In this document: positions 1 to 8,948 of the stretch, in pieces
How positions within the stretch are numbered: the first letter of the stretch is position 1
Layout: every line of letters begins with the position of its first letter
Assembly: GCA_965243485.1 (NCBI GenBank)
Contig: CBDEVP010000001.1
Coordinates: 2,232,001 to 2,296,000 of the forward strand
Direction: 5' to 3'
Source: UBA7330 sp965243485
GTDB taxonomy: Bacteria; Bacteroidota; Bacteroidia; Cytophagales; Cyclobacteriaceae
Length of the DNA: 64,000 nt
Notes under the pieces: generated by a model
The model's database searches: none
What the model was told of the DNA's origin: nothing
The model's input: only the letters and a program-made list of their open reading frames with translations
Program-made: the position numbers and the translations under genes

Positions 1-1484
1 TGCTGGAGAGCTACCCTGCCGAAACGCTCGGAAGCCTGGATAAGATAGACCTTGAAATGATGAAGGACAGGCTCGATTTGTTTGACTGGAGCATTTCGAC
101 TTCTAAGTCTCATGAGTGGGACCCCTCCGGAACCAACATTGGAGGCAGAGTAGGCACCATCATGAATCGAAAGGATAGTCTGGACGGCAAATTACTGAGG
201 ATTTCCGCCCTGCTATCCAAAACACCTGAATACTATCAGGTCGGTTTAGCTAATCTCAAGACCCCCTCCAAACCTCATCTTGACCTGGCCATCCAGCAGA
301 ACCGGGGCACGATCAACTATTTAACATCCCTGGAAAGTACCGTGGAGAGTGCTTCTATAAGCCCTGACCTAAAGGAAAGCCTGGCAGATAATATGAATGC
401 CACAAAATCTGCCATAGAGGACTATATCCGGGGGCTCGAATCAATCATAGAAAGCGGTAATTATCAGGATTCACGCATTGGGGAAGAGCTTTACGAGCAG
501 AAGTACAAATACCAGATCAACTCGGAATTCACCGCCAGGGAGATCTACGAGAAAGCCCTGGAAGAGAAAGCAGAGCTGCATCGTCAGATGATCGCGATCA
601 GCGACACTCTGTGGAATGATTATTTGCCAGAAGATTCAAAGCCTTCGGATCCTTTGCTGATGGTGAGTCAGCTGATTGATAAAATCTCTGAAAATCATGT
701 ATCCAGGGATAGCTTCTTTATTGAAATCAAGCGCCAGATAGGGGAATTAGCTGCTTTTGTGGACGAAAAAGATCTGCTCACACAGGATCCCACCAAACCC
801 CTGCAGGTGCGTGAAACGCCCGAGTACATGCGGGGTGTATCAGGAGCCTCCATCACCCCTCCCGGACCATTAGAAAAAGACGGCACAACTTTGTACAACG
901 TGACGCCCCTGGATGATTACACGGAAGCAGAGGCGGAAAGCTATTTGCGGGAGTACAATGATTACATCCTGCAGATCCTTAACATTCATGAGGCCATTCC
1001 GGGTCATTACACACAGTTGGTGTACTCCCGTAAATCTAAAAGTCCCATAAAATCCATTTTCGGCAATGGTACGATGATAGAGGGCTGGGCCAACTATACG
1101 GAGATCATGATGCTGGAGGAAGGCTACAATAACTCTCCGGAAATGTGGTTGATGCGAAACAAATGGCACCTTCGGAGCGTAACAAACACCATCATAGATT
1201 ACAGCTATCATGTGCTGGGCTTACCGAAGGAGGAGATCATGTCATTGATGATAGATGATGCGTTTCAGGAGCAGACTGAGGCAGAGGGTAAATGGATACG
1301 GCTGACAAGGACTTCTGTTCAGCTCACCTCGTACTTTACAGGGTTTACCCAGATCTATAGTTTAAGGGAAGAGATAAAAGCAAAGCAGGGAAAAGATTTC
1401 AACCTCAAAGCATTTCACGAAGAATTTCTGAGTTATGGAAGCGCTCCGGTGAGGTATATCAGGGGATTTATGCTCGAGCATTAA
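1..1484 (+). CDS. DUF885 family protein, 5'-truncated by window edge
   Basis: The reading frame is open from base 3, so the true start lies outside the window and about 493 residues are visible. An ATG at 57 is internal. The signature is HEAIPGHYTQ with its first His at visible residue 329, the zinc-peptidase-like HExxPGH motif of the DUF885 family. It is followed by EGWANYTE, which is also typical of that family. DUF885 proteins are usually around 550-600 residues and often exported, so most of the protein is present. The substrate is unknown; a metallohydrolase role is inferred from the motif. No operon partner is evident, and the next gene starts 214 bp downstream. Confidence 0.85.
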   Translation, partial: LESYPAETLGSLDKIDLEMMKDRLDLFDWSISTSKSHEWDPSGTNIGGRVGTIMNRKDSLDGKLLRISALLSKTPEYYQVGLANLKTPSKPHLDLAIQQNRGTINYLTSLESTVESASISPDLKESLADNMNATKSAIEDYIRGLESIIESGNYQDSRIGEELYEQKYKYQINSEFTAREIYEKALEEKAELHRQMIAISDTLWNDYLPEDSKPSDPLLMVSQLIDKISENHVSRDSFFIEIKRQIGELAAFVDEKDLLTQDPTKPLQVRETPEYMRGVSGASITPPGPLEKDGTTLYNVTPLDDYTEAEAESYLREYNDYILQILNIHEAIPGHYTQLVYSRKSKSPIKSIFGNGTMIEGWANYTEIMMLEEGYNNSPEMWLMRNKWHLRSVTNTIIDYSYHVLGLPKEEIMSLMIDDAFQEQTEAEGKWIRLTRTSVQLTSYFTGFTQIYSLREEIKAKQGKDFNLKAFHEEFLSYGSAPVRYIRGFMLEH

Positions 1485-1698
1485 ATTCGGCATTTATTAA
1501 TTGGGGTCAGTTTTCTTTGGGGCCTGAGTACACTGGAAGTGAGAGAGTTTCCAATTGGTAGATACCTGTTTGAAAGGGAATTCTTTAGATTTGAATAGGT
1601 ATAGGTGGTTATCCGCAATAAACCTGCGCATAACTTTGATGTTAGACTCCAGTAGTGCTTATCGTATCGTTTAACTCAACTATACGTATATTTGATAT

Positions 1699-1944
1699 AT
1701 GAGCACTATCGGAGGATATATAACCGTAGATCCAGAAATTCAAAACGGTCAACCAGTTTTCAGTGGAACGCGTGTGCCCGTGCAAACACTATTTTGGCAT
1801 CTTGAAAAAGGAATTACAATCGAAGCCTTCTTGGAAGATTTCCCAAGCGTGACGAAAGAACAAGCAATTGGCGTATTAGAGATTGCTAATAAGATTGTAA
1901 ACTCCGCACAACTGGGTCAAATCTATGAAAGAGGCGTGCAGTAA
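1699..1944 (+). CDS. DUF433 domain protein, likely antitoxin-like, orphan
   Basis: This 81-residue protein carries the DUF433 core, with GQPVFSGTRVPV near residues 15-26 followed by a helical part containing FPSVTKEQAIGVLEIA. DUF433 proteins are small winged-helix-like proteins commonly paired with a downstream DUF5615 PIN-like toxin. Here the following 80 bp contain only a 19-codon open frame and no PIN-like start, so the partner appears lost or never present. TATATTTG at 1687-1694 resembles the Bacteroidota -7 box, but it lies only 4 bp before the ATG, which would imply a leaderless transcript. I treat that match as weak. Confidence 0.75.
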   Translation: MSTIGGYITVDPEIQNGQPVFSGTRVPVQTLFWHLEKGITIEAFLEDFPSVTKEQAIGVLEIANKIVNSAQLGQIYERGVQ

Positions 1945-2027
1945 TAATGGAAACATCTTGTGGGCATACCAAAAGCAGTGGTAAACAGCCTTTTTAACCC
2001 GGTTGATAACTAATCTTTTTCACCAAA

Positions 2028-2519
2028 ATGAAACCTATGAGATTACAATATCACCTTATAAACATGTGGGTTTTCACAATTATTTTTTGTAGTTGCTCAC
2101 CACAAGAATATTTGAAAAAGGAAAAAGACACATTTCGAAAAGCTGCTGAGAAATGGGTTTCATCAATTAACACAGGGGATGTGAACGGAATTGCGGAATC
2201 CTTTTCTGTGGAAGTTGTTGCGATGTATCCGGATGGTTTACCTGTAGTCGGTCGGGATGCCAATAGGAAGACGTGGCAACGTGTCTATTCTTCCCCGAAT
2301 AATACCCATCCTTTAACCATTGAGCGGCTAGAAATGGCTGAGTCTGGAGAACTAGGATATATCTATGGTAAATGGTGGTCAATTAAGCCTGATATTGATT
2401 TTTATACTGGAGGTAGATATATGGCAGTGTGGATAAGAATAAATGGGAAATGGCAGTTGGAAATGCTTTCAGCAAATGATCATGAGGATATTAAGGCAGA
2501 ATCTCCCCCTGCAAAATAA
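2028..2519 (+). CDS. SnoaL-like/DUF4440-type lipoprotein
   Basis: This 163-residue protein has an N-terminal hydrophobic stretch ending in IIFCSCSPQ, which fits a Bacteroidota lipoprotein signal with the acylated Cys near residue 23. The mature part begins with a helix and the pattern AAEKWVSSINTGDVNGIAESF, followed by MYPDGLPVVGRD and a closing WIRINGKWQLEM strand. That layout is the cone-shaped NTF2-like fold of SnoaL/DUF4440 proteins. Such proteins bind or turn over small ligands, but no catalytic set is obvious here. An alternative start 12 bp downstream (second Met) is equally possible. No operon partner is evident: the gaps to both neighbours exceed 80 bp. Confidence 0.7.
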   Translation: MKPMRLQYHLINMWVFTIIFCSCSPQEYLKKEKDTFRKAAEKWVSSINTGDVNGIAESFSVEVVAMYPDGLPVVGRDANRKTWQRVYSSPNNTHPLTIERLEMAESGELGYIYGKWWSIKPDIDFYTGGRYMAVWIRINGKWQLEMLSANDHEDIKAESPPAK

Positions 2520-2630
2520 TTAGAGTTAAGCTAAATAGAATTTTATTGGGATTATTGAAGGCACATAATACACATCAGTTCGGAAGGTAGTAAATCCATA
2601 GATTTTAAATGGAGCTAAGTAGATCAAGGA

Positions 2631-3449
2631 ATGAAGAAGCTAATCAGCGTATTAAAACTAGCTATTGGGCTCTATATCATTATTTGTCTGGCCTTATACT
2701 TCTTTCAGGAAAATCTGATATTCTTCCCTCAAAAGCTGGAAAATAATCACCAATTTAATTTTGAAAAGGATTTTGAGGAATTAACCTTTCAGGCTTCTGA
2801 CGGAAAATCATTACATGGAATATTATTCAAAGCTGACAATTCACAAGGATTGGTTTTTTATCTTCATGGAAATGCCGGTTCATTGAGTCGTTGGGGGCAT
2901 GTTGCAAATACCTATACGGATCTAAATTACGACATTTTCATCCTTGACTACAGAGGGTATGGAAAAAGCGAGGGAAGTATCAGTAGCCAGGAACAATTAT
3001 TTGAGGATAATCAGGTGATTTATAGTGAGCTAAAGAAAAAATATGAAGAAGATGACATCATCATTTTAGGATACTCAATCGGGACTGGCCTTGCTGCTAA
3101 ATTGGCGTCAGAAAACAGCCCTGCTCAATTGATCTTACAGGCACCCTATTATAACCTGACGGACATCATGCGCCAAAGATTTCCCCTTATTCCAACATTT
3201 ATCTTGAAATACAAATTTGCAACCAATGAGTACCTGAAAGATTGTGAAATGCCTATTACCATCTTTCATGGGGACAGGGACAGGGTGATCAGTTATCAGT
3301 CTTCTCTAAAACTAAAAGAAGGTTTCCCGGATAAAATCAGCCTGGTTACTTTGGACGGACAGGGACATAATGGAATGACTGATAATCCTGATTACAGGCG
3401 AGCATTGAGAAAAATACTGCACGACCGGAGAATAAATAATTCCAAATAG
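2631..3449 (+). CDS. Membrane-anchored alpha/beta hydrolase (BEM46/YfhR-like)
   Basis: The 272-residue protein starts with one membrane segment (residues about 6-26, LKLAIGLYIIICLALYFF) and then a hydrolase domain. The oxyanion region is HGNAGS. The nucleophile elbow GYSIGTG places the catalytic Ser at residue 149. The acid is in HGDRDRV, and the catalytic His is in GQGHNG near the C terminus, so the Ser-Asp-His triad is complete. The order and the hydrophobic N terminus match BEM46/YfhR-type serine hydrolases facing the periplasm. The natural substrate is unknown; an ester or peptide bond is likely. It stands alone on the plus strand, with gaps of about 110 and 80 bp. Confidence 0.85.
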   Translation: MKKLISVLKLAIGLYIIICLALYFFQENLIFFPQKLENNHQFNFEKDFEELTFQASDGKSLHGILFKADNSQGLVFYLHGNAGSLSRWGHVANTYTDLNYDIFILDYRGYGKSEGSISSQEQLFEDNQVIYSELKKKYEEDDIIILGYSIGTGLAAKLASENSPAQLILQAPYYNLTDIMRQRFPLIPTFILKYKFATNEYLKDCEMPITIFHGDRDRVISYQSSLKLKEGFPDKISLVTLDGQGHNGMTDNPDYRRALRKILHDRRINNSK

Positions 3450-3530
3450 CGAATTATAAGAGAAGGGTTGAATTACCTTCCAAGATTGTTTTTATTGGTA
3501 TTTGCATTCTTACAAAAATCAAACTAGAAA

Positions 3531-4532
3531 ATGAAAGTACTTTATATTGGTGGAACAGGAAATATTTCAGCTGCTTCCAGCAGATTGGCTGTGAAGCAGG
3601 GCATAGAATTATTTCATTTTAATAGAGGCCTTAAAAAAGCCGACATCCCGGAGGGAATACAAATATTAAATGGCGACATCAATGATATCGCTAAAACGAG
3701 GGCTGCATTAAAAAAATATAATTTTGATGTGGTCGTAAACTGGATTGCTTTCACCACAAAAGATATTGAAAGGGACTATGAGTTATTTGCTGACAAAACA
3801 AAGCAATATATTTTCATAAGTTCCGCTTCTGCATATCAAAAGCCTCTTACGCATCCTGTGATTACAGAGTCTACCCCCCTGGCAAATCCTTACTGGGATT
3901 ATTCAAGAAATAAAATCGATTGTGAGAATTTACTCTTGAAATATTATCGCGAAAATGGATTTCCTGTAACGATCGTCCGGCCTTCCCATACATATGATAC
4001 CGTCATACCCGTGGCCATCGGCGGTTGGAATGATTATACCATTATTGACCGTTTGAAAAAGGGAAAACCAGTCATTATTCATGGCGATGGTACATCATTA
4101 TGGACAGTTACCCATTCCGAAGATTTCGCAAAGGGATTTAATGGGCTTCTGGGTCACCAACAAGCAATAGGACATGATTTTCATATAACCTCGGATGAAA
4201 TTCTAAATTGGAATCAAATATATCAGGCGGTGGCCGATGGTGTAGGTGTTGAACTAAACGCTGTTCATATTGCCTCCGATTTTATTTGTGAAGTTGCTGA
4301 CAAATTTGGATTGGAAGGGATGAGGGGAGGTTTGCAAGGCGATAAAGCAGTGAGTGCCATATTTGATAATGCAAAAATTAAAAAGTTTGTGCCTGGCTAT
4401 ACAGCAACTATCCCCTTCAACCAGGGAATTAAAAGAACTCTAAAGTGGTTTGAGGCAGATAAAAATAGAATGAACATCAACCAGGACAATAACTCATTTA
4501 TTGACAAGGTGATTGAAGAGTACACAAGGTAA
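3531..4532 (+). CDS. NAD-dependent epimerase/dehydratase (extended SDR)
   Basis: This 333-residue cytosolic protein opens with MKVLYIGGTGNIS, a Rossmann beta-alpha-beta with the GGTGxIS variant of the glycine motif. SSASAYQK supplies the conserved Ser. Tyr124-S-R-N-Lys128 is the YxxxK catalytic pair of extended short-chain dehydrogenases, and VRPSHTYDT follows. Family members act on nucleotide sugars or act as reductases, and some are mRNA-binding-like homologues. The substrate cannot be assigned. It is not obviously in an operon, since 80 bp separate it from the hydrolase and 218 bp from the sulfatase cluster. Confidence 0.85.
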   Translation: MKVLYIGGTGNISAASSRLAVKQGIELFHFNRGLKKADIPEGIQILNGDINDIAKTRAALKKYNFDVVVNWIAFTTKDIERDYELFADKTKQYIFISSASAYQKPLTHPVITESTPLANPYWDYSRNKIDCENLLLKYYRENGFPVTIVRPSHTYDTVIPVAIGGWNDYTIIDRLKKGKPVIIHGDGTSLWTVTHSEDFAKGFNGLLGHQQAIGHDFHITSDEILNWNQIYQAVADGVGVELNAVHIASDFICEVADKFGLEGMRGGLQGDKAVSAIFDNAKIKKFVPGYTATIPFNQGIKRTLKWFEADKNRMNINQDNNSFIDKVIEEYTR

Positions 4533-4626
4533 ATAGAATAAAGCATTAGAGATTTCCTTCTTATTTGGTGTTGTTAACATAGCCGTCAACCTAAGCCAAT
4601 TTAATTCAAATCGGCTCATCACTTAA

Positions 4627-4702
4627 TCCCGAAGGAATGAAATGACTATAGCACAATTTGTAATATGAAGGGTCCAACACCGTAGGGGTGTCATGATATC
4701 AA
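4627..4702 (+). repeat. Two-copy degenerate intergenic repeat
   Basis: In the 218-bp gap before the sulfatase operon, two related segments occur about 53 bp apart: CCCGAAGGAATGAAATGACT at 4627 and ACCGTAGGGGTGTCATGATA at 4680. The CCGxAGGxxTGxxATGA pattern resembles interspersed repeats I remember from intergenic regions of Bacteroidota genomes, which is memory and not a search result. No gene or promoter box is recognised here. Confidence 0.35.
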
Positions 4703-4750
4703 ACTCAGGCTCGTCTCTCCCACCGGATCAACCCTCATTTCCAAAATTTA

Positions 4751-6184
4751 ATGACTTGTAATAGATTGCAAGTCATGCTGCTATTTCCCTTCAGATTCAT
4801 TTACATTGTTATCCTGGCTTGTTCAGCCGTTTCCCTACCCGTAGAAGCCTCTGCCCAATCAACTGACAAGCCCAACATCATCTTCATCATGGCTGATGAC
4901 CTGGGCTATGGCGACCTGGGCTGTTATGGTCAGACTAAAATCAAAACTCCCAACATCGACCAGCTGGCCACTCAGGGTATCCGGTTTACCCAGGCGTATG
5001 CCGGAGGTCCGGTTTGTACACCTTCAAGAAGCGTGCTGATGACCGGGCTGCACAATGGCCATACGCCAGCCAGGGACAACATTCCTCATTATCACACTTA
5101 TCTCCAGGTAGAAGATATCACCACAGCGGAGGTGCTAAAAAAGGCAGGATATCGAACCGGAGGGATCGGCAAATGGTCATTGGGCGATCCCGGTACAGCC
5201 GGCGATGCCACCAAACAGGGTTTTGACATGTGGTTCGGCTACCAGAACCAGGACCATGCCCATTATTACTTTACTGAATATCTCGACGACAGCTACATGG
5301 TGGAGAATGACTTCCGGATGGAACTCCCCGGGAATTCCGAATCGCATGAATTTTACAGCCACGACCTGATGACGGAAAGAGCCCTGCAGTTCATCCGGGA
5401 TGCACACGATCATCCATTCTTCTTTTATGCCGCGTACACGATTCCTCATTTCTCCTCCAAAGATGAAGATCCGGATGGTCTGGCTGTGCCAACTCTTGAG
5501 CCCTATCAAAATGAAAGCTGGCCGGAGAAAGCTAAAAAGTACGCGGCGATGGTCCATAAGCTGGATCAGGATGTAGGGAAGATCGTAAAGCTTATCGGGC
5601 AGCTTGGATTAGCGGAAAACACCCTGATCATCTTTACCAGCGACAATGGCGGACATGACCATGTCTGGGAAGGTTTTGATACCAATGGGCCATTAAGGGG
5701 GTACAAACGTGATTTAACTGAAGGAGGGATCCGGGTGCCTTTTATTGCCAGCTGGCCGGGTAAGATCCCGCAGGGTACAAGCTCTGACGAGGTGATCGCC
5801 TTTCAGGACATGCTACCCACATTTGCTCATCTGGCTGGGGCAGAAGTACCTGAAAAGATGGATGGCATCAATGTCATCGAAGCATTGATGGGTCAAAAAC
5901 TTAATCATCCGCATCAATACCTGTACTGGGACTATGGTCACAACCGGGGTACCTACAAGCAAGCGATAAGGATGGGTGACTGGAAAGGTATATACACCAA
6001 AAAGACAGGAACCATGGAGCTCTATAACCTGGTAGAAGATCTTGAAGAGCAAAATGATTTGGCTAGGAAGAATCCCAAAATTGTTACCCAAATAAAGGCC
6101 TATATGGAGGGAGCTTTTGTTCCGGACGATCGATATGAAATCGATCGGATTTATACGGGGAAGGCCATCTGGAAAAAGGAATAA
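4751..6184 (+). CDS. Sulfatase (formylglycine-dependent, S1 type), exported
   Basis: This 477-residue alkaline-phosphatase-superfamily sulfatase hydrolyses sulfate esters. A signal peptide ends near VEASAQS. PNIIFIMADDLGYGDLG gives the N-terminal metal-binding aspartates, and C89 begins CTPSR, the C-x-P-S-R site converted to formylglycine. Further on come GKWSLG, TSDNGG and PLRGYKRDLTEGGIRVPF, all standard for arylsulfatase A-like enzymes. The length is normal for the family. Translation may start at this ATG or at an in-frame ATG 24 bp downstream. It heads a tight cluster, with the next gene only 3 bp away. The sugar and the position of its sulfate are unknown. Confidence 0.93.
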   Translation: MTCNRLQVMLLFPFRFIYIVILACSAVSLPVEASAQSTDKPNIIFIMADDLGYGDLGCYGQTKIKTPNIDQLATQGIRFTQAYAGGPVCTPSRSVLMTGLHNGHTPARDNIPHYHTYLQVEDITTAEVLKKAGYRTGGIGKWSLGDPGTAGDATKQGFDMWFGYQNQDHAHYYFTEYLDDSYMVENDFRMELPGNSESHEFYSHDLMTERALQFIRDAHDHPFFFYAAYTIPHFSSKDEDPDGLAVPTLEPYQNESWPEKAKKYAAMVHKLDQDVGKIVKLIGQLGLAENTLIIFTSDNGGHDHVWEGFDTNGPLRGYKRDLTEGGIRVPFIASWPGKIPQGTSSDEVIAFQDMLPTFAHLAGAEVPEKMDGINVIEALMGQKLNHPHQYLYWDYGHNRGTYKQAIRMGDWKGIYTKKTGTMELYNLVEDLEEQNDLARKNPKIVTQIKAYMEGAFVPDDRYEIDRIYTGKAIWKKE

Positions 6185-6187
6185 TCT

Positions 6188-7405
6188 ATGAAAAGTATTT
6201 GCACTAATCTACGTCATGCAAGCATCTCCGCTCTGCTTCTTTTGAGTCAATCATGCACCTATAAAGCGCAAGATGTTTTGGCTGATCGGTTTGTAGAAGA
6301 CACCAGATTCAAAGTGGTCGGGTATCTTACAGCAGGTGCTTTTGATAAGATTGACCAAATCGATCTTACCAGACTTACCCACCTGGATCTTGCATTTTTG
6401 AATCCTGATGAGGATGGCAATCTGGTATTCAGTGAAGGGAAAGACATCAAGTCTGTTGTGGCAAAAGCACATGCTGCCAATGTACAGGTTTTTATTTCTA
6501 TCGCCGGTGGAGGCTCAGGTGTTGAGCTTAGTCCCAAATGGGACAAGGTACTCCAACCCGAGCAACGACCTGGATTCATCAATAAATTAATCAAGTATGT
6601 TGAAGACAATGATCTAGATGGAATTGATGTAGACATTGAATGGAATATTCTGCCAACTGTAGGTTCGAATTACACCCCGTTTGTGTTGGAGTTAAGGGAT
6701 GAACTTCATGCCAGAGGGAAATCGATTTCTACCGCACTGCCGGCCACTGCGTTGCACGAGGCAGTCACCCAGGAGTCACTTGAGGCCTATGATTTCATTA
6801 ATGTAATGGTTTATGATGCTACAGGACCATGGACTCCTGACAGGCCCGGGCACCATTCTACCTACGAACTCGCAGAAGCAGCAGTGGATTTTTGGTTGGA
6901 TGAAAAGAAGATACCCGCAAATCGACTGGTACTCGGGATGCCATTCTATGGCTATGATTTTGGTAGTGAAAAGATATCCTCTAAAAGTTATGGTCAGATT
7001 ACGGCGGATAATCCGGCAGATGCTTACCGCGATGATATTGATCAATTGTACTACAATGGAATTCCAACGATCGTTAAGAAAACTCAATTAGCTCTCTCAA
7101 AATTCAATGGAGTGATGTTTTGGCAACTGGGACATGATGCGATGAATGAGCTGTCCTTACTTGCAGTAGTTGATCAGGTTATTCAGGCCAAAGATTGTCA
7201 GGGTATGGTTACAACATTTTATGCAGACTCAGATGCAGATGGTTTTGGTGATATCAGTAAACCATTTCAAAGTTGTTCTGCCCCTGAGGGATTTGTGTCA
7301 AATAACACGGATTGCAATGACTCAGATCCAAATATCAATCCGAACGCCAAGGAGCTGCAGGATGGAATCGATAACAACTGCAATGGTGAGATTGACGACG
7401 TTTAA
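6188..7405 (+). CDS. GH18 family glycosidase with C-terminal MopE-type metal-binding tail
   Basis: The 405-residue protein has a hydrophobic N terminus ending in LLLSQSC, a possible lipoprotein signal. Residues about 40-335 form a GH18 TIM barrel: HLDLAFLNPD, then FISIAGGG, then DGIDVDIEW with the catalytic acid at E151. This is the DxxDxDxE signature of chitinases and endo-N-acetylglucosaminidases. Residues about 343-405 (DSDADGFGD, DCNDSDPNINP, DGIDNNCNGEIDD) form a MopE-type Cys/Asp-rich metal-binding repeat usually seen at the ends of exported proteins. The two-domain combination is unusual. It sits between two sulfatases, 3 bp after the first, so a role in degrading an amino-sugar-containing glycan is inferred. 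Chitin itself is not demonstrated. Confidence 0.85.
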   Translation: MKSICTNLRHASISALLLLSQSCTYKAQDVLADRFVEDTRFKVVGYLTAGAFDKIDQIDLTRLTHLDLAFLNPDEDGNLVFSEGKDIKSVVAKAHAANVQVFISIAGGGSGVELSPKWDKVLQPEQRPGFINKLIKYVEDNDLDGIDVDIEWNILPTVGSNYTPFVLELRDELHARGKSISTALPATALHEAVTQESLEAYDFINVMVYDATGPWTPDRPGHHSTYELAEAAVDFWLDEKKIPANRLVLGMPFYGYDFGSEKISSKSYGQITADNPADAYRDDIDQLYYNGIPTIVKKTQLALSKFNGVMFWQLGHDAMNELSLLAVVDQVIQAKDCQGMVTTFYADSDADGFGDISKPFQSCSAPEGFVSNNTDCNDSDPNINPNAKELQDGIDNNCNGEIDDV

Positions 7406-7434
7406 GCTTACCGGTAAGAATTATAAACCAAAAA

Positions 7435-8916
7435 ATGATCTTTAAAATCCCCATTCGAATAAGCAGCATTCTACTGGCTATTGTTTTATTGTCTTCCTGC
7501 AGGAGTGACAATCCAAATGGCAAGACAAATAAGCAACCCAACATAGTCCTGATCGTTGCCGACGACCTCGGATGGGCCGATCTTGATTTTACCGGAAGCG
7601 ATTTATTTGAGACTCCCAATATCCATCAGCTGGCCCGGGAGGGAGTATACTTTAGCAATTTCTATTCGGCCAGTCCTGTCTGTTCACCGACAAGAGCTTC
7701 CATCCTGACGGGAAAACATCCGGCAAGACTAAAAATGACAACGCATTACGAAAACTCCGGAGACTACTGGCGCAATGCCGGGCGGGACATGACCATCTAT
7801 AACAACAAGCTCGTTCAGCCGGAGACCGTCGGCAATCTTCCTCAGTCGGAAATAACCATTGCTGAATTCCTGAAGGGACAGGGATACTTCACTGCACATA
7901 TTGGTAAATGGCACCTGGGCAATTTTGAGCATTACCCGGAAAATCAGGGCTTTGATGTGAACGTTGGGGGGACCTCCTGGGGGGCACCGGATACTTACTG
8001 GTACCCGTGGACAGGTAATAACTTCCAGAAACAATTGCGCTATATCCCGGGGCTGATCTTTGGAGCCGGAGAAAGTACCTACCTCCCGGACCGGTTGACA
8101 GACAAAGCCCTGGAGATCATTCGCAAAACAAAAGGCCCTTTTTTCCTTCACCTCAACTTCCATGTGCCCCATACTCCAATGGAAGCGAAGCCGGAAATGG
8201 TTGAATATTTTAAGAAGAAAATAAAGCCGGGCATGAAGGACACCAACCCGGTGTATGCTGCTATGATCAAAAGCATGGATGAGAATGTGGGTAGGGTCAT
8301 GAAGACACTTGAGGCAGAAGGGATAGCAGAAAACACCATCATTATTTTCCTGTCTGACAATGGTGGAAGGGTAGGAGCCTTTCAGGAATGGGAGACCGTA
8401 GCCAACAACTACCCATTGAGATCAGGTAAGGGATCTTTGTACGAAGGTGGGATCAGGGTGCCGCTGATCATCAAATGGCCTGGTAATATCCGGCCAGGTA
8501 CCGTCAGTGAAGAGCTTGTAATTTCTCACGATCTTTTTCCGACAATTGTTGATATGCTCAATCGAAAAGGCAGCATGGATGTCGAGTTTGATGGAGTCTC
8601 GGTGCTTCCTCTGTTAAAAGATTCGACTGCAAAGCTTAACCGCGAAACGCTTTACTGGCACTATCCACATTATTATCCAACAACCACTCCCGTAAGTGCG
8701 TTGCGTCAGGGTCCCTGGAAGCTGCTCCACTATTTTGAGGATGACAGAACGGAGCTTTATAACCTTGATCAGGATATCAGGGAGAAGAATGATCTGGTCA
8801 CAGCCTTTCCTAAGATCGCAGAAAGATTGAGAGGGCAACTGGATAAATGGAGGGTGGGTTTGGATGCACAGCTACCTGAAGTAAACCCAATGTATGATCC
8901 GGAGGCTGACCAATAA
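7435..8916 (+). CDS. Sulfatase (S1 type), lipoprotein
   Basis: This 493-residue sulfatase has a lipoprotein signal (LLSSCRSD, Cys near residue 22), so it is probably membrane anchored. NIVLIVADDLGWADLD carries the metal-binding aspartates, and C83 begins CSPTRAS, the formylglycine site in its Thr variant. GKWHLG and FLSDNGG follow. It lies 29 bp after the GH18 gene and 32 bp before the next lipoprotein gene, consistent with one transcript. The best guess for family behaviour is exo- or endo-acting removal of sulfate before or during depolymerisation. The subfamily cannot be told by eye. Confidence 0.93.
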   Translation: MIFKIPIRISSILLAIVLLSSCRSDNPNGKTNKQPNIVLIVADDLGWADLDFTGSDLFETPNIHQLAREGVYFSNFYSASPVCSPTRASILTGKHPARLKMTTHYENSGDYWRNAGRDMTIYNNKLVQPETVGNLPQSEITIAEFLKGQGYFTAHIGKWHLGNFEHYPENQGFDVNVGGTSWGAPDTYWYPWTGNNFQKQLRYIPGLIFGAGESTYLPDRLTDKALEIIRKTKGPFFLHLNFHVPHTPMEAKPEMVEYFKKKIKPGMKDTNPVYAAMIKSMDENVGRVMKTLEAEGIAENTIIIFLSDNGGRVGAFQEWETVANNYPLRSGKGSLYEGGIRVPLIIKWPGNIRPGTVSEELVISHDLFPTIVDMLNRKGSMDVEFDGVSVLPLLKDSTAKLNRETLYWHYPHYYPTTTPVSALRQGPWKLLHYFEDDRTELYNLDQDIREKNDLVTAFPKIAERLRGQLDKWRVGLDAQLPEVNPMYDPEADQ

Positions 8917-8948
8917 TTTGAGCAGATCAATGCTTATCTTTATACCCC

